DNA from: a virus
Direction: 5' to 3' (one strand)
Length of the DNA: 64,000 bases
IMG/VR virus record: IMGVR_UViG_3300035670_013167
Coordinates: 1-64,000 of that record
Shown: piece by piece, positions 25,159 to 33,804 of the stretch
Numbering within the stretch: position 1 is the stretch's first letter
Layout of the letters: each line of letters opens with the position of its first letter
Position numbers and translations under genes: made by a program
The notes under the pieces: generated by a model
Databases searched by the model: none
What the model was told of the DNA's origin: nothing
The model's input: only the letters and a program-made list of their open reading frames with translations

Positions 25159-25443
25159 TCAATAATTAAAAGAAAAAAATGTTTGTTGTTCTGTACTTAT
25201 AGTGTTCATAGAAACAATTTCGTTCGACGCTATAATTTCTGTCGTGCTATAACTTGCCGGACTAGTATTCAGTGAAATATCGCTAAATTCTAAAGATTGT
25301 TTTGAAGATAAATAATTATTAATTAAAGAATTAACATAATCATCTCTCAGCTCAAGATATCCATTATAACCTTCTTCATAAGACTTACAAAGAAGTTCAA
25401 ACAATTGATTTTTATTTATTATCAGGTTTTCCATTTTCATCAC
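25159..25443 (-). CDS. hypothetical protein
   Basis: 94 residues, acidic N-terminal helical part and a Ser/Thr-rich C-terminus. It overlaps the zinc-ribbon gene by 32 nt. No family recognised. Confidence 0.5.
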   Translation of the reverse strand: MMKMENLIINKNQLFELLCKSYEEGYNGYLELRDDYVNSLINNYLSSKQSLEFSDISLNTSPASYSTTEIIASNEIVSMNTISTEQQTFFSFNY

Positions 25444-25549
25444 TTTCTATTTTTTCTTCTTCTTTTTTTACACATCCACACCAAAAACATTTAGATTCGT
25501 ACTCATCAACAACTTTGCCACAATTATAACAAAAAACGTAGTAAACCAT
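25412..25549 (-). CDS. small zinc-ribbon protein
   Basis: 45 residues (MVYYVFCYNCGKVV start): CYNC and CFWCGC form a zinc ribbon, followed by a charged tail. The start overlaps the ALDH stop as TAATG with AAGGA upstream, so translational coupling is likely. Confidence 0.6.
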   Translation of the reverse strand: MVYYVFCYNCGKVVDEYESKCFWCGCVKKEEEKIESDENGKPDNK

Positions 25550-27021
25550 TACTTAAGTCCTTGTGGAAAATTCAAACTTTCTGCGTGGTTGATCGAAACA
25601 GAAACTTTGTGAACTATAGTATCGAACATTCCAGCAGCAGAGGGCCAGCCATTACCAGAAGCTTTAACACCTCCAAAAAAGAAGTGAGACTCCGCTCCTA
25701 TAGATCCTAAATTAAAGTACATCATTCCGGCATCACATTCATTTCTAATTTTTCTCATTTTTCTAAAATCATTAGTTATTGCCCCTAAAGACAATCCAAA
25801 TTTAGTATCGTTATAAATGTTTATTGCATCATCTATTGTATCAAAAGGAACAATTGCAACATGGGGGCCAAAAACCTCCTCTTTCAAAAAAGATTTATCA
25901 GACCATTCACATTCATAAACAAAAGGACCAACAAAATAACCCTTGTTTCCAAAATCAAAGAACAAAGAGTCAAATAATACTTTAGCAATAGAATCTTGTC
26001 TTACCAAGCTATTGTAGTTTTCTATTTTTTCTTTTTGTTCTTTGCTAATAACTGGTCCGAAAGAAACAGACGCACCAACCGGTATTGTTTCATCGGGAGA
26101 ACCAACATGAATTTTTCTAACCTGATCTAAAAAATTATCTTTAAATTTTTCTAAAATTGATCTTTGAACAAGCAACCTGCCTGAAGAAACACATCTTTGA
26201 CCACTCAACTTAAAGGCACTATTAATACACGCAGAAACAGCCAAATCTAAATCGCAATCATCAAAAACCATTACTGCCGACTTACTTCCCATTTCACAAT
26301 TGCAAGTTTTATGCCAACTATTAGCACAGGCAGCCCTAATTGATCTGCCGACTTCAGCACTTCCTGTAAAAGCGACGTGATCAACAATATCACTATTTAC
26401 TATCATTTCTCCAACTTGACCATCACCGTGAACAAGATTAAAAACTCCGGCAGGAAATCCTGCTTCGTGGTAAAGTTCCGCTGTTATTTGCCCCACCAAA
26501 GGAGATAACTCGGAGGGTTTTAAAACAACAGTGTTTCCCTCTAAAATAGAAGGGCCGGCATTCCAACAACCTCCAACAGCAAAAGGAAAATTCCAAGGAG
26601 CAATAACAGCAACAACCCCTTTGGGTTTGCGAATAATGTATCCATCTCTTTCAGGAATTTCTGAGGAGATGATGTCGCCATTATTTTCTCTACCCTTTCC
26701 AAAGCAATATTGAATCATGTGCAATGATTCTACCACTTCGGCCTTACTTTCATTCAAAGATTTTCCAGTTTCTATCGAAATTGCATTAGAAATATAATCT
26801 ATTTTAGATTCTATTATTTTTGATAATTTCCAAAAATATTCGGCTCTTTGAACTCTACTAAAATTTCTCCAAGTGTAAAAAGATTTTTTAGCAGCAGACA
26901 AAGCATTTTCTATCTCAATTTGAGTTGATTGCGGAAAAGATCCAACAACTTGTTCGTTAGATGGATTGTAGCTGTTGAAATCTGCTCTTTTGTTGACAAA
27001 TTCACCATTTATATAATTCAT
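25549..27021 (-). CDS. NAD(P)-dependent aldehyde dehydrogenase
   Basis: 490 residues, full length for the ALDH superfamily. Visible motifs: APWNFPFAVG, the cofactor loop VLKPSELSP, FTGSAEVGR, the catalytic Glu in CEMGSKSA, the catalytic Cys in GQRCVSSGR, and EEVFGPHVAIVPF. It oxidises an aldehyde to the acid; the substrate class (for example semialdehydes of amino-acid catabolism) cannot be fixed. An ALDH is unusual for a phage. The gene shares an operon with an IscA-like protein. Confidence 0.9.
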   Translation of the reverse strand: MNYINGEFVNKRADFNSYNPSNEQVVGSFPQSTQIEIENALSAAKKSFYTWRNFSRVQRAEYFWKLSKIIESKIDYISNAISIETGKSLNESKAEVVESLHMIQYCFGKGRENNGDIISSEIPERDGYIIRKPKGVVAVIAPWNFPFAVGGCWNAGPSILEGNTVVLKPSELSPLVGQITAELYHEAGFPAGVFNLVHGDGQVGEMIVNSDIVDHVAFTGSAEVGRSIRAACANSWHKTCNCEMGSKSAVMVFDDCDLDLAVSACINSAFKLSGQRCVSSGRLLVQRSILEKFKDNFLDQVRKIHVGSPDETIPVGASVSFGPVISKEQKEKIENYNSLVRQDSIAKVLFDSLFFDFGNKGYFVGPFVYECEWSDKSFLKEEVFGPHVAIVPFDTIDDAINIYNDTKFGLSLGAITNDFRKMRKIRNECDAGMMYFNLGSIGAESHFFFGGVKASGNGWPSAAGMFDTIVHKVSVSINHAESLNFPQGLK

Positions 27022-27030
27022 GCCGCTTCC

Positions 27031-27375
27031 TTATTGAAAACTTTTACCACAACCGCAACTTTTTGTAGCATTTGGATTATTAAACTTAAATCCTCTTTGA
27101 CTCAAGTCATCAACCCACTCTAATGTAACGCCATTTAGAAACAATAAACTTTTTTTATCTACAACAAGACTTATATCTCCGTATTGTTGAACAACATCTG
27201 CTTTTTCGTCCACTTCCTCTTGCTCAACAAAACCCAAACCATACATAAACCCAGAACAGCCTCCACCCTGTACTGAAACCCGAACTAAATGATTAGTAAG
27301 TTCTGACTCTTCCATAGCTCTTTTTATTTCTTTTTGAGCGGTTTCTGTTACCATAAAATCTATATCAACTTTCAT
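27031..27375 (-). CDS. IscA/HesB-type Fe-S protein
   Basis: 114 residues of the A-type carrier family with the three conserved cysteines: GGGCSGFMYGL and the C-terminal SCGCGKSF. These deliver Fe-S clusters. AAAGGTG precedes the ATG. Homologues occur in cyanophages and other large phages; what the cluster is for here is unknown. Confidence 0.9.
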   Translation of the reverse strand: MKVDIDFMVTETAQKEIKRAMEESELTNHLVRVSVQGGGCSGFMYGLGFVEQEEVDEKADVVQQYGDISLVVDKKSLLFLNGVTLEWVDDLSQRGFKFNNPNATKSCGCGKSFQ

Positions 27376-27390
27376 AATTCACCTTTCTTT

Positions 27391-28323
27391 TTATATCCAA
27401 TAAGAAATAAAGTAACACTTTCCATCTTTTTCTCCAAGCAATATTGGAATTGCATTTTTTTCTTTTATGTCAATCAAATCTTGATTTATTTGTCGTGAAT
27501 TGAAAGAAGGAACTAACACCATATAGTGATCAAATAAAGGAGTTGATTCTAAATCAATAAACAACGACTTAATATAGTCAGTTTTTATATCTTCTAAATA
27601 ATGAATTGGATATATTTTTGGATTATAAATTTCATTATTTAAACAAATTAAGTATTTTTTTTTGTGAAATGAATTTTCTAGGTTCTTAACTACCAATTCA
27701 AATCTATTAATTTTAGCTAAAATTACAGAAGCATTTTTTATAGAAATTCTACGATATCCACAATATGAATCTTTTATTATATCTTTAACAACATCTATAG
27801 AATCTCTAATGTTTTTTGAAAGCTCATAACACCCAACGCTATCGTACCTGTCAGCTTTGCTTTCGGCATCAGCAATTATTTTTTCAAAAGATGTATCATT
27901 TTTTGAAAAAATAGAAAAGTCTTCAGGAAGATTATTCCATATTAATCTGGCTTTTTCATAAAAGCCAGATAGACTAACTTCACTTATTTTTTTGTTTTTT
28001 CTAATTTCTTTTCTAGTTTTTTCATCTTTGATTAATCTAACATATTTTTTATCTAAATTAATTAAATTATAATCAATACATTTGGTATAAAATTTATTAA
28101 TTCCGTCAACAGATAAATTTAAATTATTTTTTAGAGCATAATCAACAAGATTAAGAATCTGACACAACTTCTCAGAAAGGTCATCGTTAATGGGTATTTC
28201 ATAAATACCAAAATGATTAATATTTATAACTTTAGAAAATCTTAATAAACTTAGTCCAAACTCTCCAAGAGCACATTCTATGATTTTTTCTTCAAACCTT
28301 AGAATTTCAGAAAATATTTTCAT
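27391..28323 (-). CDS. hypothetical protein
   Basis: 310 residues of unknown function, alpha/beta, without a recognised motif. It overlaps the infC stop by 4 nt (ATGA), so it is coupled to IF3 translation. A middle segment (ADAESKADRYDSVGCYELSK) looks like a helical hairpin. Confidence 0.6.
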   Translation of the reverse strand: MKIFSEILRFEEKIIECALGEFGLSLLRFSKVININHFGIYEIPINDDLSEKLCQILNLVDYALKNNLNLSVDGINKFYTKCIDYNLINLDKKYVRLIKDEKTRKEIRKNKKISEVSLSGFYEKARLIWNNLPEDFSIFSKNDTSFEKIIADAESKADRYDSVGCYELSKNIRDSIDVVKDIIKDSYCGYRRISIKNASVILAKINRFELVVKNLENSFHKKKYLICLNNEIYNPKIYPIHYLEDIKTDYIKSLFIDLESTPLFDHYMVLVPSFNSRQINQDLIDIKEKNAIPILLGEKDGKCYFISYWI

Positions 28324-28832
28324 TTTGTTGGTTCAACTAAACAAGACAAAAATTTACCGTCCATATTTGGCTTTTTTGAAACAGTTGCCTTTTCTTCTGG
28401 TATTTTGGACAAGAACTTATTTAAAACTGCGTAACCTAATTCTTTGTGATTGTTCTCTCTTCTTCTAAATTCTAGTCTAATTTGAACTTTATGTCCAGAA
28501 CTTAAAAACTTCAACATTTGATTGAACTTTGTTTCTAAATCGTGATCTTCAATTCCACAGGACAATCTTATCTCTTTAATTTGAAATTGTTTTTTTCGCT
28601 GTTTTTTTTCTCTTATTTCTTGCTCATACTTAAATTTACTAAAATCCATTATTTTACATACAGGAGGTCTAGAATTTGGAGAAACCTCAACTAAGTCCAA
28701 ATTTTTATTTAGTGCCATTTCCTTTGCCTTAAACAAAGGAATAGAACCTAAATTATCGCCTTTGTCATCTATCACAACAATAGGAGATATTCTTATTTTA
28801 TCATTTACTCTATAAAACTTTTCGCTTTTCAT
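28320..28832 (-). CDS. infC: translation initiation factor IF3
   Basis: 170 residues, complete IF3. The N-terminal domain (VNDKIRISPIVVIDDKGDNLG, then LDLVEVSPNSRPPVCKIMDF) and the linker KYEQEIREKKQRKK are followed by the C-terminal domain (KEIRLSCGIEDHDLETK, VQIRLEFRRRE). IF3 controls start-codon choice and subunit splitting. With bS21 and deformylase in the same window it points to phage control of host initiation. The many TTG starts and the probable ATT start nearby make this notable. Confidence 0.95.
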   Translation of the reverse strand: MKSEKFYRVNDKIRISPIVVIDDKGDNLGSIPLFKAKEMALNKNLDLVEVSPNSRPPVCKIMDFSKFKYEQEIREKKQRKKQFQIKEIRLSCGIEDHDLETKFNQMLKFLSSGHKVQIRLEFRRRENNHKELGYAVLNKFLSKIPEEKATVSKKPNMDGKFLSCLVEPTK

Positions 28833-28853
28833 TTAAGACTCTTTAAAATTCCA

Positions 28854-29552
28854 TCAAGTTGCAGAATCGTTTATTTTTATCAAAAAACCTTCGCCAGAGG
28901 AAGGAAATCTTCTTACAGACAATATTTGAGATAAATCTTCATTCAATTCTGACAACTTGTATTCGAGCCAGTAACACCCGGGCAAGCTTGTAGAATCTTC
29001 TGTCCAGTTGAAAGTGAGGTATGTTGCCGTCAATTGATTTTCCAGTATGGTTCCATCTTCTTTTTCAATATTTTCAAAAACAGATTCTATGTCTGCGTCT
29101 TCTTCGAACAATCTAAAGACTCTAAAACCAGAACCTTTGTTCCAAGATTGAGGAGTCGTATTATCATATCCTCTTGTAACAACAACTGTTTTTTCAGATT
29201 CATTAAAGCTAACTATTTGCATTTTTTCAGCATTTCTGGCCCTGTTCATAACTAGTATATCATTTTGCTTTATCTGCTCAAATCCTATATTGTCCGCAAA
29301 AGATATAGTTGTTTCTACACTATTAATAGACTTTTTTAATTTAGAAGAAATCCACATGCTGACTTGCAAAGCGTAATTTTCCGTTAAATCTACAACTCCA
29401 TCGCAATCTTCTAAATTAATTTTAAATGGAGGAGTTGTGTCGTTTCTTTTTAAACAAAAATCAGGAGCAACACCGTCTGGACATCCTGTCTGTGCATCTA
29501 GACAGTTGTTCGAATTACTGCAACCTATTCCTAAATTTATATTCATTGTCAT
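28854..29552 (-). CDS. probable late/virion protein, unknown
   Basis: 232 residues. The N-terminus is Cys-rich (MNINLGIGCSN, QTGCPDG), followed by beta-rich segments with MNRARNAEKMQIVSF and VVTRGYDNTTPQSW, a pattern reminiscent of tail/baseplate spike-associated domains. The gene stands alone behind TATAAATA (6 nt from the ATG) and downstream of a terminator, so it is an independent late unit. Confidence 0.65.
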   Translation of the reverse strand: MTMNINLGIGCSNSNNCLDAQTGCPDGVAPDFCLKRNDTTPPFKINLEDCDGVVDLTENYALQVSMWISSKLKKSINSVETTISFADNIGFEQIKQNDILVMNRARNAEKMQIVSFNESEKTVVVTRGYDNTTPQSWNKGSGFRVFRLFEEDADIESVFENIEKEDGTILENQLTATYLTFNWTEDSTSLPGCYWLEYKLSELNEDLSQILSVRRFPSSGEGFLIKINDSAT

Positions 29553-29558
29553 AAAGTA

Positions 29559-29566
29559 TATTTATA
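29559..29566 (-). promoter_or_regulatory. T4-late-like TATAAATA element
   Basis: TATAAATA on the minus strand, separated by TACTTT from the ATG at 29552. Confidence 0.55.
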
Positions 29567-29578
29567 GTTTCATAAATA

Positions 29579-29611
29579 AAAAACGGCAGAACAAAAAGCC
29601 CTGCCGTTTTT
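29579..29611 (-). terminator. intrinsic terminator
   Basis: AAAAACGGCAG pairs with CTGCCGTTTTT around an 11-nt loop. On the minus strand the hairpin ends in six T. It terminates the operon ending with dCMP deaminase, just before the late promoter at 29559. Confidence 0.85.
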
Positions 29612-29706
29612 CACCAAATGCAGAATAAAAATCACCCCCTTTATAGTCAGCATTTGTATCATTATTTTTATATTATACAAAGTAAAAAAATATCAGTCAA
29701 TTATAA

Positions 29707-30225
29707 TCAAGAAAAAATACCAAATTTTTCTAAAACACTGATTCTTTCTTTCATCCAACCAAGACTTCCAGAAAAAGAAATCAATTCAACACCAGCAAGT
29801 TTTGCAATCTTGTTCGTCACTTCTCTTTCATTATTGCTAGATAGCATTGAAGAGGGATCTACAATTTTACTCATATCAAAATAAATAACCTTTGATATTT
29901 CGGCATCTACTATTTCCAACATGCATTTTTGACAAGGAATTCCCGTTACATATAAAGTGCAATCTTTTGTAGAAACCAAAGAGTGGTCAATAGCATTTGC
30001 TTCTGCATGTTTGATATATGGGTATTTATGAGGTCTATCCCAATCAATTTCATTATCATTTATTTTCTTAGGAGGACCATTATATCCAATCCCAGTTATT
30101 TCATTATTTTTATTGACTATAACAGCGCCAACTTGAGTATTAGGATCTTTTGAAAAACTAGCATAAAAAAATGCTAATCCCATGTATTTCTCATCGCGAG
30201 AGGGAACTGATCTTGGACCTATCAC
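29707..30225 (-). CDS. dCMP deaminase
   Basis: 172 residues from GTG 30225. The zinc site is visible as KHAEANAI and IPCQKCMLEI, with the family pattern SKDPNTQVGAVIVN and GIGYNGPP near the N-terminus. It converts dCMP to dUMP, feeding ThyA (60884..61756). The GTG was chosen over a longer TTG start because it overlaps the upstream stop as GTGA and puts the N-terminus where the family begins; the longer frame adds only a Lys-rich stretch. Confidence 0.9.
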   Translation of the reverse strand: MIGPRSVPSRDEKYMGLAFFYASFSKDPNTQVGAVIVNKNNEITGIGYNGPPKKINDNEIDWDRPHKYPYIKHAEANAIDHSLVSTKDCTLYVTGIPCQKCMLEIVDAEISKVIYFDMSKIVDPSSMLSSNNEREVTNKIAKLAGVELISFSGSLGWMKERISVLEKFGIFS

Positions 30226-30407
30226 TTTTTTTTCTTTTTCTTTCTTCTTTTTTTCTTTTTCTTTATTTCTAACATCCAAGGAGATGCGGTCGAACGACTA
30301 TGCATCGAGGCATCAGGAATTGGTGGACCTAATCCTAATGCAGCGGCTTGTCTGGCTCGCGTAAAAGCACTTGATTCTTTTGATAAAATCCAATCATGAA
30401 AAGACAT
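30222..30407 (-). CDS. tagged small basic protein
   Basis: 61 residues. MSFHDWILSKE matches the shared N-terminal tag (F3, W6, L8, E11), though P3 before the Glu is Ser. It continues with an Ala/Gly/Pro segment (QAAALGLGPPIP) and ends in a run of Lys/Arg. The stop overlaps the GTG of dCMP deaminase by 4 nt. ATG 30416 is an alternative start. A DNA-binding capsid-internal peptide is inferred. Confidence 0.6.
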   Translation of the reverse strand: MSFHDWILSKESSAFTRARQAAALGLGPPIPDASMHSRSTASPWMLEIKKKKKRRKKKKKK

Positions 30408-30427
30408 AAATTTCATAAAATTATATA

Positions 30428-31180
30428 TTATGTCCACAAGCTTTTTCTTATTTTTATTAAATTAATAAGCATATTTTCGTCTTCCTTTTCATATTTTGCC
30501 TCTAATTTAGTCAGAAGCTTAAAGGCTTTATCTTTTGCTTTTTTATCTTTTGATTCAAAATTTATATCCCAACCGCTTTCTTTATGCGGATCTCTGGTCG
30601 GCCTTATATTCTTCCACCAATCATAAATTTCTCGTATTTTTTTTGCAACTTCTGCTTGATGCGTTGGCTCTCCATAACCCTTTTCCCCTTTCTTAATTCC
30701 ATATTCTTCATCTTTCACAAGATTAGAAGCCCAATTTAAATAATCAATTCCGGCTTCCGGACATCTTCCTTTTTTAAATTTGAATTTTTTTTCCTTAGAA
30801 CAAATGTGATTCATCCACGCCTGCTCTACTTCTACAAAATCTACCAACTCATTAAATAATCCGTGAATAATTCGATAATCTAAATCATGATAATAACCAG
30901 GAGTTAGTCCAGTTTTTAAGTAATGAGTTTTTGTTATAAATCTATTATTAATATAATAATAAATAGATCTATAAACATCTTTTGGGAAATAAATTATATT
31001 TTGAAGCTTGCACAAAAGTTTATCAGAAATCCAGTATCGCCATTTATTATTATTTTTTTGATTATCTTTCCAAACGTCCCACTCATCTAAAGTGAGCGCC
31101 ATTGGCTTCTTTTCTCCTCTAATCCAATCTGCAAACTTAGAACAAGACCAATAGTTAAATCTGTGCCTGTGGATTTTCAT
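30428..31180 (-). CDS. hypothetical protein
   Basis: 250 residues rich in Trp, Tyr, Lys and His (CSKFADWIRGE, YYHDLDYRIIHGLFNELVDF, EVEQAW, PEAGIDYLNWA). It looks like a soluble alpha-helical protein; similar Trp/His-rich proteins of unknown role occur in large phages, but no family name can be given. The start overlaps 31177..31479 by 4 nt. Confidence 0.6.
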   Translation of the reverse strand: MKIHRHRFNYWSCSKFADWIRGEKKPMALTLDEWDVWKDNQKNNNKWRYWISDKLLCKLQNIIYFPKDVYRSIYYYINNRFITKTHYLKTGLTPGYYHDLDYRIIHGLFNELVDFVEVEQAWMNHICSKEKKFKFKKGRCPEAGIDYLNWASNLVKDEEYGIKKGEKGYGEPTHQAEVAKKIREIYDWWKNIRPTRDPHKESGWDINFESKDKKAKDKAFKLLTKLEAKYEKEDENMLINLIKIRKSLWT

Positions 31181-31479
31181 GCTTTGTAGTTTCCCATTTC
31201 TATTTCAGATAGCTTTTCAAGATCAAAGTTTTTTTTAGCATCTTCATGAGCTTTTTGCAACTTGTAAAAAAACTTTTTCATTTTTTTTAAGTATCTGGTT
31301 GTGCAGTAAATTCCTGTGTGCCTAACAAAGTAAAAACAACTTCCAAAAATTAAAAAATAAATTAAAAATCTTTTTTGAATAGAAGTTGTAAAATATTTTG
31401 TCATCCATAATTTATCTGGCGGGATGTAATCTTCTAAAAAAAAGCCAGAAACTAAATTTCTATCTCTATTTTCTACCAA
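31177..31479 (-). CDS. hypothetical membrane protein
   Basis: 100 residues with one membrane segment (about 37-52, FLIYFLIFGSCFYFV) and a basic coiled C-terminal tail. The given start is TTG with GGAGG very close upstream; a later ATG (MTKYFTT) is an alternative. Overlaps the upstream gene by 7 nt. Confidence 0.5.
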   Translation of the reverse strand: MVENRDRNLVSGFFLEDYIPPDKLWMTKYFTTSIQKRFLIYFLIFGSCFYFVRHTGIYCTTRYLKKMKKFFYKLQKAHEDAKKNFDLEKLSEIEMGNYKA

Positions 31480-31913
31480 ACCTCCATCCCCTCAACAAGC
31501 TCAATGTGCATTAGTATCATCCCTCCTACAAATTCTTGAGGAACCCATTTCGAAATGTTTTCTATAAGCTTAACCATATACTTAATTTCATCTTCTACTA
31601 TTAAATTATTTTGATTCGAAAATTGAAAATTATTGTCTTCCATAATCTCATAAGCTTTATTTACACCATCTGATACAGTTGTTTTTATTACCATATCTAA
31701 ATAATGAGGCAAATCTAAAATAGTTTTAGATATTTTTCTTCCATCATGCAGCTTTTTGTCAGCAAAATAATTATTTATGCATTTTTTAATTATAGGTTCA
31801 ATTTCTTTATAAAAAGAACTTATAAATCTAGAATCATTAGATTCAATATCAAAATTTTCAAATTCAAAATCAATATCGATTTCGTCTGAGACTTCTAACA
31901 TGCAGGAATTCAT
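31473..31913 (-). CDS. hypothetical acidic protein
   Basis: 146 residues, acidic N-terminus, then helical. TTGGAGAA is a good Shine-Dalgarno before ATG 31913. First gene of the 29707-31913 operon. No family recognised. Confidence 0.55.
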   Translation of the reverse strand: MNSCMLEVSDEIDIDFEFENFDIESNDSRFISSFYKEIEPIIKKCINNYFADKKLHDGRKISKTILDLPHYLDMVIKTTVSDGVNKAYEIMEDNNFQFSNQNNLIVEDEIKYMVKLIENISKWVPQEFVGGMILMHIELVEGMEVW

Positions 31914-32021
31914 AAATTCTCCAATTGTATATTTTCAGAAATAACAAAATCGGATTTTATCATAAAAAATCAGCAAGTCAATATATACCATTAGAAAAAA
32001 CTATAAAATTTAAGGATTAAA

Positions 32022-32492
32022 ATGAATAAAATAATCATTGTAATGTTAACATTAATATTAAGTGGATGTAATGTTAGTCCACTAAGCCCTAGCAACAGAC
32101 CTAAAATAAACAATCAAAATGGAACAATAGAAGACATAAAAAATAATCAAAACGGACTAATGGCTGATCTAGCAAATATCAGAAGCAGGCTAGAAATAAT
32201 GGCAAGAGACGTAGAAAATCTCCAAAACGGATTTATTAATTCAAATAATAGAAATTATGGAGTGCAAATTTTCCAAGGAGAAGGAGGACTGATTGCGGGA
32301 GTCTTATTGATTTCTTTCCTAGGATTTTTAGTTTTTAACTACAGATCAAAAGCAATAAAATACGAAAAAGTAGCAAATATTATGGGCAAAGAAATAAAAT
32401 CACTAAAAAACAAAAATATAGAGAATGAAATTTTTATAACAGCTTTGGGCGCAAAAGTTGAGGAAGATGTTTATAAAATATTAAAAAATTAA
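32022..32492 (+). CDS. lipoprotein with internal membrane segment
   Basis: 156 residues. A type II signal with lipobox LILSGC (Cys at residue 16), an Asn-rich linker, a coiled segment (DLANIRSRLEIMARDVENLQNG), a second hydrophobic span (about residues 88-103) and a coiled C-terminus. A lipoprotein plus a transmembrane segment recalls spanin-like proteins that join inner and outer membranes, but this is only a structural analogy. AAGGA precedes the ATG. Overlaps the convergent gene by 4 nt. Confidence 0.7.
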   Translation: MNKIIIVMLTLILSGCNVSPLSPSNRPKINNQNGTIEDIKNNQNGLMADLANIRSRLEIMARDVENLQNGFINSNNRNYGVQIFQGEGGLIAGVLLISFLGFLVFNYRSKAIKYEKVANIMGKEIKSLKNKNIENEIFITALGAKVEEDVYKILKN

Positions 32493-32764
32493 ACATCATA
32501 TCCTTGTTTTATATTTCTCAATAACAAAAAGCCTTCACAATTGTTTCCAATCGGCTTATCTATAAGTTTAGGATTGATTTTTTTCATTTTACAATTTGCT
32601 ATAAAGTTTTCAGTAGCTTCATCTATTTTATTTTTTTCTATTGGCCTTAATTTCAAGCAATGAAATTTAGAAGAATCAAATTCATCATTGTGCAAATAGC
32701 GACAAGTTTTACTTCCGCAATTTAATAAACAAACATTCTTAACATGATTTTTCGATAAAGTCAT
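32489..32764 (-). CDS. Cys-rich hypothetical protein
   Basis: 91 residues with six cysteines (VCLLNCGSKTCRYLH, FHCLKLRP, ANCKMKK, NNCEGF), spacing suggestive of a zinc or Fe-S site. It overlaps def by 4 nt. No family recognised. Confidence 0.55.
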   Translation of the reverse strand: MTLSKNHVKNVCLLNCGSKTCRYLHNDEFDSSKFHCLKLRPIEKNKIDEATENFIANCKMKKINPKLIDKPIGNNCEGFLLLRNIKQGYDV

Positions 32765-33273
32765 TTTGATATCTTTTCTTGAATTTGAATTTCTTGACCT
32801 ATATTACTTATCAATATATTATTATGATGATCTATTTCATGCTGAAATATGCAACACTCTAAATCTTGCTTAAAAACTTTTTCAAAATCTAAAACTTCTA
32901 ATTTATCTTTATCACTTAATATTTTACCAACAACTTTTATTTCCTTGAATCTCATAACTTTAAAATGTCTAATTTTTCCACTATGAGATTTTATAGACAA
33001 GCATCCCTCTATAGACAAGTGCTTGTCTTCATTTACAGGAAAGTATTCACAATCAATCATATAATTAAATTTATTATTTTTTTGATCTTGATATACAAAA
33101 AATTTCCAAGGAATTCCAACTTGGACAGCGGATAACCCAACCCCGTTATTTTTTAAACAAACGTTTTCCATTTTTTGACCAATTGAATACAATTCACTTA
33201 ATTTATCACAAGGAGTATTTTCTACAATACTAGGAATTTGTTCAATTGGAACTATTTCTATTTGCTTGTTCAT
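32761..33273 (-). CDS. def: peptide deformylase
   Basis: 170 residues from ATG 33273, which overlaps the upstream stop (ATGA). All three deformylase motifs are present: NNGVGLSAVQVGIPW, EGCLSI (metal Cys) and FQHEIDHHNN (metal His pair with catalytic Glu). It removes the N-formyl group from new proteins. The rest is more divergent than bacterial PDF, typical of phage enzymes. Confidence 0.95.
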   Translation of the reverse strand: MNKQIEIVPIEQIPSIVENTPCDKLSELYSIGQKMENVCLKNNGVGLSAVQVGIPWKFFVYQDQKNNKFNYMIDCEYFPVNEDKHLSIEGCLSIKSHSGKIRHFKVMRFKEIKVVGKILSDKDKLEVLDFEKVFKQDLECCIFQHEIDHHNNILISNIGQEIQIQEKISK

Positions 33274-33539
33274 TCGCACAAAGCCTTAACAACAGCATCT
33301 GTTCTAACCTTAAGCCAAGCTTCAAGTTCTTGAGGATTGTTTTTCAAGTTAGATGGAATTTTTAATATGATAGGAATTTCATCATTATCATTGACTAAAA
33401 GATCAAGATATTTACTTATTAAATCTCTTATCATTTGAGAAACATTTTTATGGCCAAGTTTTTTTGATGAAGTTTTAACCAAATCATACATTTCAGAATC
33501 TAACGAGAGACTCATTATTTTTAATTTATTATCAGACAT
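33270..33539 (-). CDS. ribbon-helix-helix-type protein
   Basis: 89 residues. KIMSLSLDSEMYDLVKTSS (strand plus helix) then HKNVSQMIRDLISKYLD fit a CopG/MetJ-type RHH DNA-binding domain, followed by an extension of about 40 residues. A repressor of nearby genes is plausible. AGAGGT precedes the start. Confidence 0.65.
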   Translation of the reverse strand: MSDNKLKIMSLSLDSEMYDLVKTSSKKLGHKNVSQMIRDLISKYLDLLVNDNDEIPIILKIPSNLKNNPQELEAWLKVRTDAVVKALCE

Positions 33540-33551
33540 AATTTTTACCTC

Positions 33552-33797
33552 TTAATTTGAAAACCTACCTCTGATTTTTTCTTTTTGAATCTCTGCTTCG
33601 GATTCTTTTGCTTTTCTTTTTCTTTTTTCACTTGGACTTTCGTAATACTGTCTTTGTTTGTACTCAGATAAAATTCCCGCCTCATTTACCTGTCTTTTGA
33701 AAGCTGCGAGCATGTTTTTGAATGCTCTTTCTCTTTCTTCTCTTGATGGATTAGGAGGCAAATCTTTCATTTCTACTCTAACAATACCTTTTTTCAT
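33552..33797 (-). CDS. rpsU: ribosomal protein bS21
   Basis: 81 residues: PNPSREERERAFKNMLAAFK and GILSEYKQRQYYESPSEKRKRK match bS21, with a basic C-terminal tail. bS21 is the small-subunit protein closest to the mRNA-16S pairing site and is the ribosomal protein most often carried by phages. It likely replaces the host copy to favour phage mRNA. Just upstream of the RHH gene and def. Confidence 0.93.
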   Translation of the reverse strand: MKKGIVRVEMKDLPPNPSREERERAFKNMLAAFKRQVNEAGILSEYKQRQYYESPSEKRKRKAKESEAEIQKEKIRGRFSN

Positions 33798-33804
33798 ATA
33801 AAAC

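Noticed and set aside
30225-30279. Lys/Glu-rich N-terminal extension of dCMP deaminase
   Set aside because: It overlaps the Lys-rich end of a tagged gene; the GTG at 30225 forms a GTGA junction and fits the family N-terminus.
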